Origin: Desulfobulbaceae bacterium
GTDB lineage: Bacteria; Desulfobacterota; Desulfobulbia; Desulfobulbales; DAOVSZ01
Length of the DNA stretch: 12,186 bases
Direction: 5' to 3'
Assembly (NCBI GenBank): GCA_030627725.1
Contig: DAOVSZ010000044.1
Location: 1-12,186, forward strand
In this document: in pieces, positions 6,363 to 12,186 of the stretch
Layout: every line of letters starts with the position of its first letter
Position numbering within the stretch: position 1 is the first letter of the stretch
Translations under genes and position numbers: made by a program
Notes under the pieces: generated by a model
The model's database searches: none
Told to the model about the DNA's origin: nothing
The model's input: only the letters and a program-made list of their open reading frames with translations

Positions 6363-6530
6363 ATTATACGCTGTCTCACTATGCTCACTCACATCCAGGC
6401 CGCCAACCTCAGCATCATCAGCCAGACGTAATCCCATCACAGCGTTCATACCCTTAAGAAGTACCCAGCTTACGACAAATGAGTACACATTCCCTGCTAA
6501 CATAGCAAGCTGTATGCCAATGGAGAGCAA
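6363..6530 (-). pseudogene. amtB: 3' remnant of an ammonium transporter gene (amt)
   Basis: Translated on the - strand this gives about 56 residues matching the Amt/MEP/Rh C-terminal end: IGIQLAMLAGNVYSFVVSWV (last transmembrane helix), MNAVMGLRLADDAEVGGLD and SEHSETAYN, the hallmark cytoplasmic tail (usual pattern MGLRV..E.E..GLD..EHGE.AY). Just upstream of this fragment the frame meets TAA-TAG and no Amt sequence is recognisable, so about 85-90% of the gene is missing. Downstream, homology stops at 6363, where the MITE-like element begins; the frame runs into it and ends at 6270 with unrelated residues. Position next to glnB is the usual amt/PII linkage. A functional transporter is impossible from this piece. 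Confidence 0.8.
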
Positions 6531-6866
6531 AAGCTATTAACAAGCTGATATCAAAGAACAATCAAGGGAAACCGCTCATCCGGCAAAACGCAAACTTCTT
6601 TCATTTTTGTAAAAAAAGATCTTTTTTCTCACAAAATTGCAATATTTTGCATTTTACATGCTTCACATTTACAATAATCGTACAAAATCTCATAAAAAAT
6701 TTCATGATTGAACATTGGAGAGGTTCGAGACAGCCAACTTATTACATTTTTGCAACAAATTGACTACAGGGAGGACAATAAAATCGGAAGTACCTGCCGG
6801 CACATGTGATTAGTGGCGTTTAGACTAATTCTGCAGCCACACCTGAGGAGTTACTTGGTGGCTAAA
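6531..6866. other. AT-rich non-coding stretch between the amt relic and the MITE
   Basis: No ORF with recognisable homology. Visible items: a palindromic AAAAAAGATCTTTTTT tract around 6613-6628, repeated GCAATATTTTGCATTTTACATGC-like AT runs near 6646-6661, GGGAGGACAATAAA at 6770-6783 that looks like a ribosome-binding site but leads to no ORF, and a small inverted repeat AGCCAC (6835-6840)/GTGGCT (6858-6863). I see no sigma-54 or sigma-28 promoter consensus. It may contain decayed 5' flank of amt. Confidence 0.5.
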
Positions 6867-7011
6867 TAGTGCCTGTCCATAAATGGTCTTTTCGTCGAAT
6901 CTCTGCGTCTTGCTCAAAAAATAATGCTCGAAATATCAAACATATGCCTGCGCTTATTTTTTTCGCAGTCCTTGATCTTCAAAGACAATCTTCATTTCTG
7001 GACAGACACTA
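6867..7011. mobile_element. MITE-like element, 145 bp, about 20-bp terminal inverted repeats
   Basis: The left end TAGTGCCTGTCCATAAATGG (6867-6886) matches the reverse complement of the right end, TAGTGTCTGTCCAGAAATGA (7011 back to 6992), at 17 of 20 positions. Both ends begin with TA, which could be a TA target duplication as for IS630/Tc1-type elements. It is non-coding, so any movement would need a transposase in trans. It lies at the 3' edge of the flagellar block, and its right end overlaps the stop codon of the fliL-like gene. Confidence 0.7.
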
Positions 7012-7905
7012 AATGACCTTATAGCGGTCGATCAGGATAGACTCCACCGGCGCTTCAGGCCATTGCTTTTTCATCCAGGCCATCAGCTGCCTTTTCATGT
7101 CTCCTCTGGCAAGAGAAAATCGATGCAGTTCGCTGAAGGGACGGTTTTTGAAGAACTGATAGATGATATCTCGGACAAATACCTTCTTTTCCTGCGGCAG
7201 GTCCTCTTCGTTTCCCAACAGAGTAAGGGTCAGATCTACGACAACAAATGAAGGCTGCGTGTCTTTCTGCTCAGGAGGCACAATGATCAAAAAGGAGGCA
7301 AACGGCCATTTTATCATCTTCGGCTCCGATGCCGGCGCTTCAGCCATTTCCGGGGCGGCTTCTTCAGATGAAGACGGCAGCTTCTCTCCTTCAGCAACCT
7401 GCTGTTCGGTCACAACAACTTCTTCTGGTGAGGAGACAAAGAAGACAACAGCAAAACAAAGCAAAAGGGGCAGGCAGATAACCAGCGCCTTCTGATAGGT
7501 CTGCAAGTTCCGATAGGTCTGCAAGTTCCGAAACCGCTGCACAACAGGTTCGGGTATCAGGTTTGAAATTTTAGAAAAGAGAGGTAGGGCAGCGATCGCT
7601 TGAAAAAGGGAAGTGAACTTGGCAAGGAGAAGGAAGGGAGAGAAGACTCCTGCTTTTTCCGATGAGGCGGGTCGCGCTCCGGGGCCGCCGCCTGAGGAGA
7701 TATCCGCCTCAGCTTCAGCGCCTCCGTCCGCATCACCCCCAAAATCTTCTTCACCGAGAAAGAATTCCTCAGACCCTTCTTTCTCAGGCGAAAACATATA
7801 GTCTTCTGCCTGGAACGCCGATTCCCAATCATCGCCGAAATCTTCTTCCTGGCCAGGACTGGAATTTTCTTTTAATTCATCGTCTTGAGGGGGACTTTCA
7901 GCCAT
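7009..7905 (-). CDS. FliL-like flagellar basal-body-associated membrane protein
   Basis: A 298-residue single-span protein. Residues 1-85 are acidic and low-complexity (EEDFGDDWESAF, EEFFLGEEDFGG). A hydrophobic patch at 88-120 is followed by a clear transmembrane segment at about 140-158 (LVICLPLLLCFAVVFFVSS). The 205-298 region is FliL-like: a beta-rich FVVVDLTLTLLGNEEDLP, then VFVRDIIYQFFKNRPFSEL and a helix MKRQLMAWMKKQWPEAPVESILIDRYKVI-type end. FliL supports stator function and torque. This one is about twice the usual length (150-180) because of the cytoplasmic N-terminal extension. It starts 14 bases after cheY and probably shares its transcript. The stop TAG (7009-7011) lies in the terminal repeat of the MITE, so the original C-terminus may have differed slightly. 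The family is supported by the C-terminal region and context; the function of the extension is unknown. Confidence 0.7.
   Translation of the reverse strand: MAESPPQDDELKENSSPGQEEDFGDDWESAFQAEDYMFSPEKEGSEEFFLGEEDFGGDADGGAEAEADISSGGGPGARPASSEKAGVFSPFLLLAKFTSLFQAIAALPLFSKISNLIPEPVVQRFRNLQTYRNLQTYQKALVICLPLLLCFAVVFFVSSPEEVVVTEQQVAEGEKLPSSSEEAAPEMAEAPASEPKMIKWPFASFLIIVPPEQKDTQPSFVVVDLTLTLLGNEEDLPQEKKVFVRDIIYQFFKNRPFSELHRFSLARGDMKRQLMAWMKKQWPEAPVESILIDRYKVI
7494..7529 (-). repeat. Exact 18-bp tandem duplication inside the fliL-like gene
   Basis: GATAGGTCTGCAAGTTCC occurs twice head-to-tail (7494-7511, 7512-7529). On the coding strand it gives RNLQTY twice (residues 126-137), immediately before the transmembrane segment. 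Perfect identity suggests a recent slippage or duplication that kept the frame. Confidence 0.9.
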
Positions 7906-7919
7906 CGGCAGTTAGCCTA

Positions 7920-8300
7920 TCAAGCAAGGACCTTGTCTATTTTTTCTCCAAGTGTTTCAGCAGTAAACGGCTTTACAATATATTGACTGACCTTGGCCTT
8001 GACAGCCAGGATAATATTATCCTGCTGCGCCTCGGCAGTAACCATTATGAAAGGGACAGTCGCCATGCTTGCGTCGGCCCTGACGGCCTTAAGCAGTTCC
8101 AGTCCCGTCATTTTCGGCATGTTCCAATCTGAAATGATCAAATCAACTTTTTCCTGCTTCAGGATGTCAAGAGCGGTTGTCCCATCATCAGCCTCGACAA
8201 TGCTTTTATATCCCAACTGTGTGAGAATGTTTTTCACAATACGACGCATGGTGGCAAAATCATCTACTACAAGGACTTTCATATTTGGATCCGCAGGCAT
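7920..8300 (-). CDS. cheY: CheY-type single-domain response regulator
   Basis: Stand-alone receiver domain of 126 residues. Phosphorylated by CheA, CheY binds the flagellar switch and changes rotation. All key residues are present: acidic pair D13/D14 (VLVVDD), phospho-acceptor D58 (LIISDWNMP), T88 (FIMVTAEA) and K110 (YIVKPF), with DWNMPKMTGLELLK as in chemotaxis CheY. There is no output domain. ATG 8300 is preceded by a GGGGGA ribosome-binding site; an internal ATG at residue 7 has none. It lies between fliA and the fliL-like gene, a flagellar rather than general two-component context, which supports the cheY name. Confidence 0.9.
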   Translation of the reverse strand: MPADPNMKVLVVDDFATMRRIVKNILTQLGYKSIVEADDGTTALDILKQEKVDLIISDWNMPKMTGLELLKAVRADASMATVPFIMVTAEAQQDNIILAVKAKVSQYIVKPFTAETLGEKIDKVLA

Positions 8301-8659
8301 ATCATCCCCCAGAGATATAACAATACATTAATACATTGCTTAGCTTATTTTCCTATCCTATAAATTCGGAAGGGAAAAGTAAATTTAAAACTGAATTACT
8401 TTCTATTTTATAAGAAAATCAAATAATGTAAACAATGATTTTATTTATTAGAAAATGTGTATCGTGAAATGGATTATATTTTGATAACTACTTAGGTATG
8501 AACTCAAAGTTACAAAAGACTCCAGGCTGTAACTGCTGAGTAGTTACATATTGTGTAATTCTAGGAGGACAACCCGGACGGGATTTCCCGGCAACGATCG
8601 TAAGTCCACAAAGAGAGGCGACAACGGCCCATAAAGAAGAGCGGTTCTTTAACTGTCTA
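8301..8659. other. Gene-free region between fliA and cheY
   Basis: About 360 bases with no supportable ORF. The half next to cheY is very AT-rich and probably holds the cheY promoter, but I find no convincing hexamer pair and no sigma-28 consensus. In the middle, AGTTAC (8508-8513), GTAACT (8529-8534) and AGTTAC (8542-8547) can form two mutually exclusive hairpins, and AACTACTTAG (8486-8495) can pair with CTGAGTAGTT (8536-8545) with one wobble/mismatch. Nearest fliA, CGGGA-TT-TCCCG (about 8579-8590) is a short palindrome that might terminate fliA weakly; it lacks a U-run. Confidence 0.5.
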
Positions 8660-9454
8660 TTATGACAAAGATTTCTGCAGCTTTGAACGAAGGCGGAGCA
8701 TCGCCTTGCTGTGCATCTGCGAAATCCGGGACTCTGTATAGCCTAAGACAAGTCCGATTTCCCTCATGGTCAACTCTTCGAAATAATAGAGTGAAACCGT
8801 CAGCTTTTCCTTTTCCGGCAACTGTCCGATAGCCTCTGCCACAAGATCACGAATCTGCGAGATACTAATGGCTGCAAACGGGTCCTCATCACTCAACGAA
8901 AAAGCGTCACTGATATTTGATCCGCCCATATGCGATGTTTTCTGTCGAAGCAATTCGATATCCATGAACGTCACGGCCTTGGTCTCATCAAGGAGCTTAT
9001 AAAAACTGTCCAGGCTCAAATTCATGACCTCGGCCACCTCTTCATCAGTTGCCGGTCTGCCGAATTTTTTCTCAAGATCAGCGTAATTTTTCTGCAGGTC
9101 CGTGACCTTTCTTCTGATTGACCTGGGAACCCAGTCGAGCGAGCGAAGCTCATCAAGCATTGCGCCTTTAACACGAAACTCCGCATAGGTCTTAAACTGA
9201 ACATTTTTGGAAAGATCGAATTTATCTATGGCATCTATCAACCCGATGATGCCGCAGCTGATAAGATCATCAACTGCCACATGAGAGGGGAGCCGGGCGG
9301 CAAGCCGCATAGCAATATATTTGATCAGCGGCGTATAACTGAGGATCAATTCGTTACGCTTTTCAGCATCGATCGGACCCTGATAGTTAAAATAGGTCTG
9401 TGTATAATCCTTGAATTTTGATGAGCTCTGTTTTGCCATAAACATGCCTGCCAC
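8660..9454 (-). CDS. fliA: RNA polymerase sigma factor FliA (sigma-28)
   Basis: Directs RNA polymerase to late flagellar and chemotaxis promoters; normally held by FlgM until the hook is complete. Numbered from the farthest upstream start (268 residues), sigma region 2 spans about 40-120 (YTPLIKYIAMRLAARLPSHV, DDLISCGIIGLIDAIDKFD, FKTYAEFRVKGAMLDELRSLDWVPRS), region 3 about 120-175 and region 4 about 215-262 (LPEKEKLTVSLYYFEELTMREIG, YTESRISQMHSKAMLRLR). DELRSLDWVPRS is a FliA hallmark. The start is uncertain: TTG 9466, GTG 9454, ATG 9445 and ATG 9439 are all in frame. I take GTG 9454 because GGAG (9461-9464) is six bases upstream; ATG 9439 is the main alternative. It follows flhG by about 160 bases and precedes cheY. 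Confidence 0.94.
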   Translation of the reverse strand: MAGMFMAKQSSSKFKDYTQTYFNYQGPIDAEKRNELILSYTPLIKYIAMRLAARLPSHVAVDDLISCGIIGLIDAIDKFDLSKNVQFKTYAEFRVKGAMLDELRSLDWVPRSIRRKVTDLQKNYADLEKKFGRPATDEEVAEVMNLSLDSFYKLLDETKAVTFMDIELLRQKTSHMGGSNISDAFSLSDEDPFAAISISQIRDLVAEAIGQLPEKEKLTVSLYYFEELTMREIGLVLGYTESRISQMHSKAMLRLRSKLQKSLS

Positions 9455-9542
9455 ATTTGACTCCAAATATATACGTAAGAGTTTTACCTAGGTTAATAGC
9501 CCCTGGTGAACTGTTACATATATACAATAGTTTTGTTTTAAT

Positions 9543-9571
9543 ATTATGCCACAAAAAACTTTTTCTCGCAA
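9543..9571 (-). promoter_or_regulatory. Candidate sigma-70 promoter for fliA
   Basis: Read on the - strand: TTGCGA (9566-9571), a 17-base spacer and CATAAT (9543-9548). It lies in the flhG-fliA gap and would give a leader of about 80 bases. The spacing is ideal and both hexamers are close to consensus. It would allow fliA expression independent of the upstream genes. Confidence 0.4.
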
Positions 9572-9613
9572 AAAAACACAGGACGTTCGCGACCGCCTTT
9601 TTCATCTGTAATA

Positions 9614-10522
9614 TCACTGGCGATCAAAATGCATCAACTCCTGCCAGAAAAACTTTATATTCCCATCGGTCTGCACCTCCGGCTCCTCTCTGAGCAACCG
9701 CTTCGCAAGCTTTACGAACATCTGACTTGACTTTGAATCCGGGTATAGATCAGCAACCAGACGCTGCCCCCGGACCGCTTTCGGCAATTTATCGTCATAC
9801 GGAATATACCCGAGAAAATCCAAAGAAAGTGTACTCAAAAAACGGTCCGCAACAACACTCAACTTCTTGAACACGGACAAAGCCTCCTTCTCGGAATAGG
9901 CCAGATTCACAAGGACCCGGAACCTTTTCACTCCGTATTGACCGGAAAGGACCTTTATCAAAGCATATGCGTCTGTCAACGATGTCGGTTCCGGCGTCAA
10001 CAGGACAATACGCTCCTGAGAGGCCAGATTAAAGTATACCACATTGTTATTTATGCCGGCAGCAGTATCGATGAGAAGAATATCAATTTTCCGGCCCAGC
10101 GACTCCATCTCGGAAAGAAAGTAAAGTTTCTGGCTTTCCGTCAGGTCAGCAAGCTCCAGAATACCGGAACTGCCGGGAAGAATCCTGAGCCCGCCAGGGC
10201 CTTTTACCAATATTTCAGGCAAGGTCTTTTCACCTGAAAAAACATGCTGGAGGTTAAATTTCGGCGTCAAGCCGAGCAGAACATCGACATTTGCCAGATT
10301 GAGATCCGCATCAAGGATAAGCACCTTTTTCCCGCTCTTTACCAGGGAATAGGCCAGGTTCGATGTCACATTTGTCTTGCCGACACCTCCCTTGCCGCTT
10401 GTCACACAGATCACCCGCGGCTGGGACATGTTCGTTCCAAGAGAATCATAGACGGCAAGTCCCTGGGCAGCAGCGGAAGGGGTACGGGCCATCATCTTTT
10501 CCAAGGTTTCAGCCTGATTCAT
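9614..10522 (-). CDS. flhG: FlhG, MinD-like ATPase controlling flagellar number
   Basis: A ParA/MinD-family ATPase that partners with FlhF and limits flagellar number or placement; it acts at the inner membrane face. The start at ATG 10522 gives MNQAETLEKM, the FlhG activating helix (consensus DQAxxLR) that stimulates the FlhF GTPase. An upstream ATG at 10528 is only one base from the AGGA site (10530-10533), whereas 10522 has 7-base spacing. Counting from 10522, the deviant Walker A SGKGGVGKTN is at about 42-51, switch I LDADLNLANVD at 70-80 and Walker B IDTAAG at 151-156. A C-terminal membrane-targeting helix is plausible around FVKLAKRLL. About 302 residues, normal for the family. It is downstream of flhF, the usual pairing. 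Confidence 0.93.
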   Translation of the reverse strand: MNQAETLEKMMARTPSAAAQGLAVYDSLGTNMSQPRVICVTSGKGGVGKTNVTSNLAYSLVKSGKKVLILDADLNLANVDVLLGLTPKFNLQHVFSGEKTLPEILVKGPGGLRILPGSSGILELADLTESQKLYFLSEMESLGRKIDILLIDTAAGINNNVVYFNLASQERIVLLTPEPTSLTDAYALIKVLSGQYGVKRFRVLVNLAYSEKEALSVFKKLSVVADRFLSTLSLDFLGYIPYDDKLPKAVRGQRLVADLYPDSKSSQMFVKLAKRLLREEPEVQTDGNIKFFWQELMHFDRQ

Positions 10523-10539
10523 TGTCATATCCTATCTGA

Positions 10540-10556
10540 TTCCGGCCAAGCCGGAA
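10540..10556. repeat. Short perfect hairpin upstream of flhG
   Basis: TTCCGGC-CAA-GCCGGAA, a 7-bp stem, lies seven bases before the flhG ribosome-binding site on the transcript side. It may be part of the same structured spacer as the heptad repeats next to it. No U-run, so not a clear terminator. Confidence 0.5.
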
Positions 10557-10561
10557 GTTAA

Positions 10562-10635
10562 AAGTGACAAGTGACAAGTGACAAGTGACATGAATATCTT
10601 GTAAGTATTTTACTTTTTCACTTTTCACTTTTCAC
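10562..10635. repeat. Heptanucleotide repeats in the flhF-flhG spacer
   Basis: AAGTGAC is repeated four times without error (10562-10589), and TTTTCAC three times (10615-10635). The two arrays are near-complementary (AGTGA against TCACT), so the spacer can fold into a long stem with a mismatch every seven bases. It begins 11 bases past the flhF stop and lies in the flhF-flhG message. Copy number could vary by slippage. Confidence 0.85.
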
Positions 10636-10645
10636 TATTAATTTT

Positions 10646-11962
10646 TCATGCACACTGCATCTGCTCGGCTGCAACCTCAAGATCTTCCCGTATAGACTCC
10701 CACCCTCTCTTGAAGAGATTCTCAAGAAAATTCTTTGAGGCCATTAAGAAATCTTCCGGCACACGCTGCCCGGTACAGAGACAGGCAACCGGAATCGAAG
10801 AGGAGACGACCTGCTGGCAGAGGGTGGCATAGGCCCTGGTCTCATCCAGTTTGGTCAGAATAAGCCCCCTGACGGCAAGAGACTGATATGCCTCAATCAC
10901 TTTTGTCAGATCTTCTTTTTTGGTCGTAGCGCTCACGGTCAGATACGGTTCAATAAAATCATAGGGAGCAAACCAGTCTCCCAGTTCGGCAACATGTCCC
11001 TCGTCATAAGGACTCTTGCCGGCAGTATCAATAAGGATCAGGTCTTTGTCCGCATGACGTGCAATCGCCTGCCCGAGGTCCCTCTTTCTCAGCACAACCT
11101 CACAAGGGATGCCCATTATACGGGCATAGGTCCGCAGTTGATCGGTCGCCCCGATCCTGTAACAATCCATTGACAGCAAAGCCACCCGGCGTCCCTCCCT
11201 GAGAGAGTACCAGGCTGCCAGCTTGGCCGCGGTCGTGGTCTTACCGACACCTGTCGCCCCGACAAGGGCCAGAACCATTGGCGTTCCGGAATCACAAGGG
11301 ACGGCAAGCGTTTTGAACTGGACCTGGTCGATCAACCGGTCACGCCACTCCGCCACATGCTCAGCCTTCGGCCTTCTTTTCCCGGCAGGAGGCGGCATCC
11401 GCAGAGGGGCCTTGAAAGCAGCCGGAGCGCCTGAACCAACAGCAGCGCTCCTGTTCTTCAGCATCCCGGAAAAACGTTTTCTCAAGTCATGCGCCTCAAA
11501 ACTGATTTCCCCGGCAACAGTATCATCCGCCGGCGCCGTGATAGAAATAGTCTCAGGAGAAAAGCTCCTGCTGCGCACCGCGCCGGAAGCTGTTTGAGAA
11601 CCAAAAGATGTCCGCACAGATGACGCCGGCTTGTGAGAAGAGACAGGTTGAGAAGCAGAGGCAGTAATTTTTTCCGGCTGCCGGCGCAGAGTATGATAGC
11701 CATACCCCTTCCCGGCAACTGACTCCCCTGGGCCATCCGCTGAGGCAGAGTCATCCGGCAGAGATGCGGTCAATTCATCCAGGTCATAATCCATGGCAGC
11801 GACAATCTCAACATACTTCTTGCCGTACCTTTTAACCCCGCCTCCTCCCCGACCGACTGTAATCGTCTTGTTGGCCAGGATGACCGCGTTGTCACCCATT
11901 TCCGCCTTGACCATTTCCAAGGCTGACTTTGTATCCGGAGCTTCGAATCGCTTAATTCTCAT
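10646..11962 (-). CDS. flhF: FlhF, SRP-type GTPase for flagellar placement
   Basis: A membrane-associated GTPase of the SRP/SR (SIMIBI) class that marks the site of flagellar assembly; its GTPase is stimulated by FlhG. The 438-residue protein has the N-terminal B domain (MRIKRFEAPDTKSALEMVK), a long Ser/Ala/Pro-rich linker (about 65-190) and an NG domain from about 200: G1 GATGVGKTTT (235-244), DCYRIGATDQL (266-276), G3 DTAGKSP (312-318), G4 TKLDE (370-374) and GQRVPEDF (398-405), the FlhF/Ffh-type closing motif. ATG 11962 has AGGA seven bases upstream (11970-11973), inside the end of flhA; a TTG one codon earlier is less likely. It starts three bases after the flhA stop, so it is co-transcribed and probably translationally coupled. 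Confidence 0.95.
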   Translation of the reverse strand: MRIKRFEAPDTKSALEMVKAEMGDNAVILANKTITVGRGGGGVKRYGKKYVEIVAAMDYDLDELTASLPDDSASADGPGESVAGKGYGYHTLRRQPEKITASASQPVSSHKPASSVRTSFGSQTASGAVRSRSFSPETISITAPADDTVAGEISFEAHDLRKRFSGMLKNRSAAVGSGAPAAFKAPLRMPPPAGKRRPKAEHVAEWRDRLIDQVQFKTLAVPCDSGTPMVLALVGATGVGKTTTAAKLAAWYSLREGRRVALLSMDCYRIGATDQLRTYARIMGIPCEVVLRKRDLGQAIARHADKDLILIDTAGKSPYDEGHVAELGDWFAPYDFIEPYLTVSATTKKEDLTKVIEAYQSLAVRGLILTKLDETRAYATLCQQVVSSSIPVACLCTGQRVPEDFLMASKNFLENLFKRGWESIREDLEVAAEQMQCA

Positions 11963-11965
11963 CAA

Positions 11966-12186
11966 TCATTCCTTTTGAACAATTTCAATAGTTCCCAATG
12001 ACTCTATTTTTATATGACTGGTCAACTCGTTGTGCGAAAGGATGACGACCTGCGGCAGAAATCGTGCCAGAAACTGCCGCAGATGTCTTCTGATCGTTGA
12101 AGCACAAATAATTATCGGCTGGTATCCCTCGTTAGAGATCCTTTCTACTGACTCCTGGACCGAATCCAATAATCTCTGCGCAAAGT
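11966..12186 (-). CDS. flhA: FlhA, flagellar export gate protein (C-terminal end only)
   Basis: The last 72 residues of a gene that runs off the window. The segment LLDSVQESVERISNEGYQP, IIICASTIRRHLRQFLARFL and PQVVILSHNELTSHIKIESLG is the characteristic end of the FlhA cytoplasmic domain (compare the usual RR..R...E...P.L.VLSY.E). FlhA forms the nonameric export gate of the flagellar type III apparatus and its C-domain docks substrates and chaperones. The frame is open to the window edge; no start is visible here. It is directly upstream of flhF, as in many Desulfobacterota and polar flagellates. Confidence 0.9.
   Translation of the reverse strand, partial: FAQRLLDSVQESVERISNEGYQPIIICASTIRRHLRQFLARFLPQVVILSHNELTSHIKIESLGTIEIVQKE

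Noticed and set aside
6270..6530. An 86-residue ORF as an intact small membrane protein
   Set aside because: Its first 56 residues are the tail of an ammonium transporter and the remainder is read from a non-coding inverted-repeat element. It starts at a TTG with no ribosome-binding site.
8480..8640. A c-di-GMP riboswitch before cheY
   Set aside because: The conserved GEMM core and tetraloop-receptor pattern are not recognisable on the - strand; only simple repeats are seen.
10562..10635. CRISPR-like repeats
   Set aside because: Units are only 7 bases with no spacers; they are simple tandem repeats.

Overview
This window looks like chromosome from a motile, anaerobic-type Desulfobacterota (deltaproteobacterium). 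The evidence is a flagellar biogenesis block in the order flhA-flhF-flhG-fliA-cheY-fliL-like, a nitrogen block glnB-glnD-glnA with an alpha-type glutamine synthetase, several small inverted-repeat elements between genes, and a selenocysteine-containing redox protein of the kind common in that phylum. The assignment rests on gene content only. No rRNA or complete tRNA is visible.

Layout. Positions 1-1500 (+ strand) are an AT-rich accessory stretch. It holds a higB-higA toxin-antitoxin pair flanked by complementary octamers that resemble integron cassette cores, then a peroxiredoxin-like gene read through an in-frame TGA. That TGA sits exactly where the active-site cysteine is expected (UxxC), and a perfect hairpin with a GU apex follows at the spacing expected of a bacterial SECIS element. 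I therefore call it a selenoprotein rather than a broken gene. It is the most interesting item here. A bidirectional terminator at about 1573-1616 separates this stretch from everything after it, which is all on the - strand.

Positions 1699-6179 (-) hold glnA, glnD and glnB, transcribed glnB to glnD to glnA. GlnD is the uridylyltransferase/uridylyl-removing sensor that modifies Tyr51 of the PII protein GlnB. GlnA is the glutamine synthetase they would normally help control. GlnB and GlnD are almost contiguous; glnA follows after a 258-base gap filled with hairpins. Just upstream of glnB lies the 3' end of an ammonium transporter gene (amt). The rest of amt is gone, and a small inverted-repeat element sits at the point where amt should end.

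Positions 6531-6866 are AT-rich with no gene I can support. At 6867-7011 there is a MITE-like element whose terminal repeat supplies the stop codon of the next gene. Positions 7009-12186 (-) are the flagellar block: FlhA (C-terminal end only), the SRP-type GTPase FlhF, its MinD-like partner FlhG, the sigma-28 factor FliA, a CheY response regulator and a FliL-like membrane protein. FlhF and FlhG set flagellar position and number, FliA transcribes late flagellar genes, CheY signals to the motor, and FliL-type proteins sit at the stator. Heptanucleotide repeats separate flhF and flhG.
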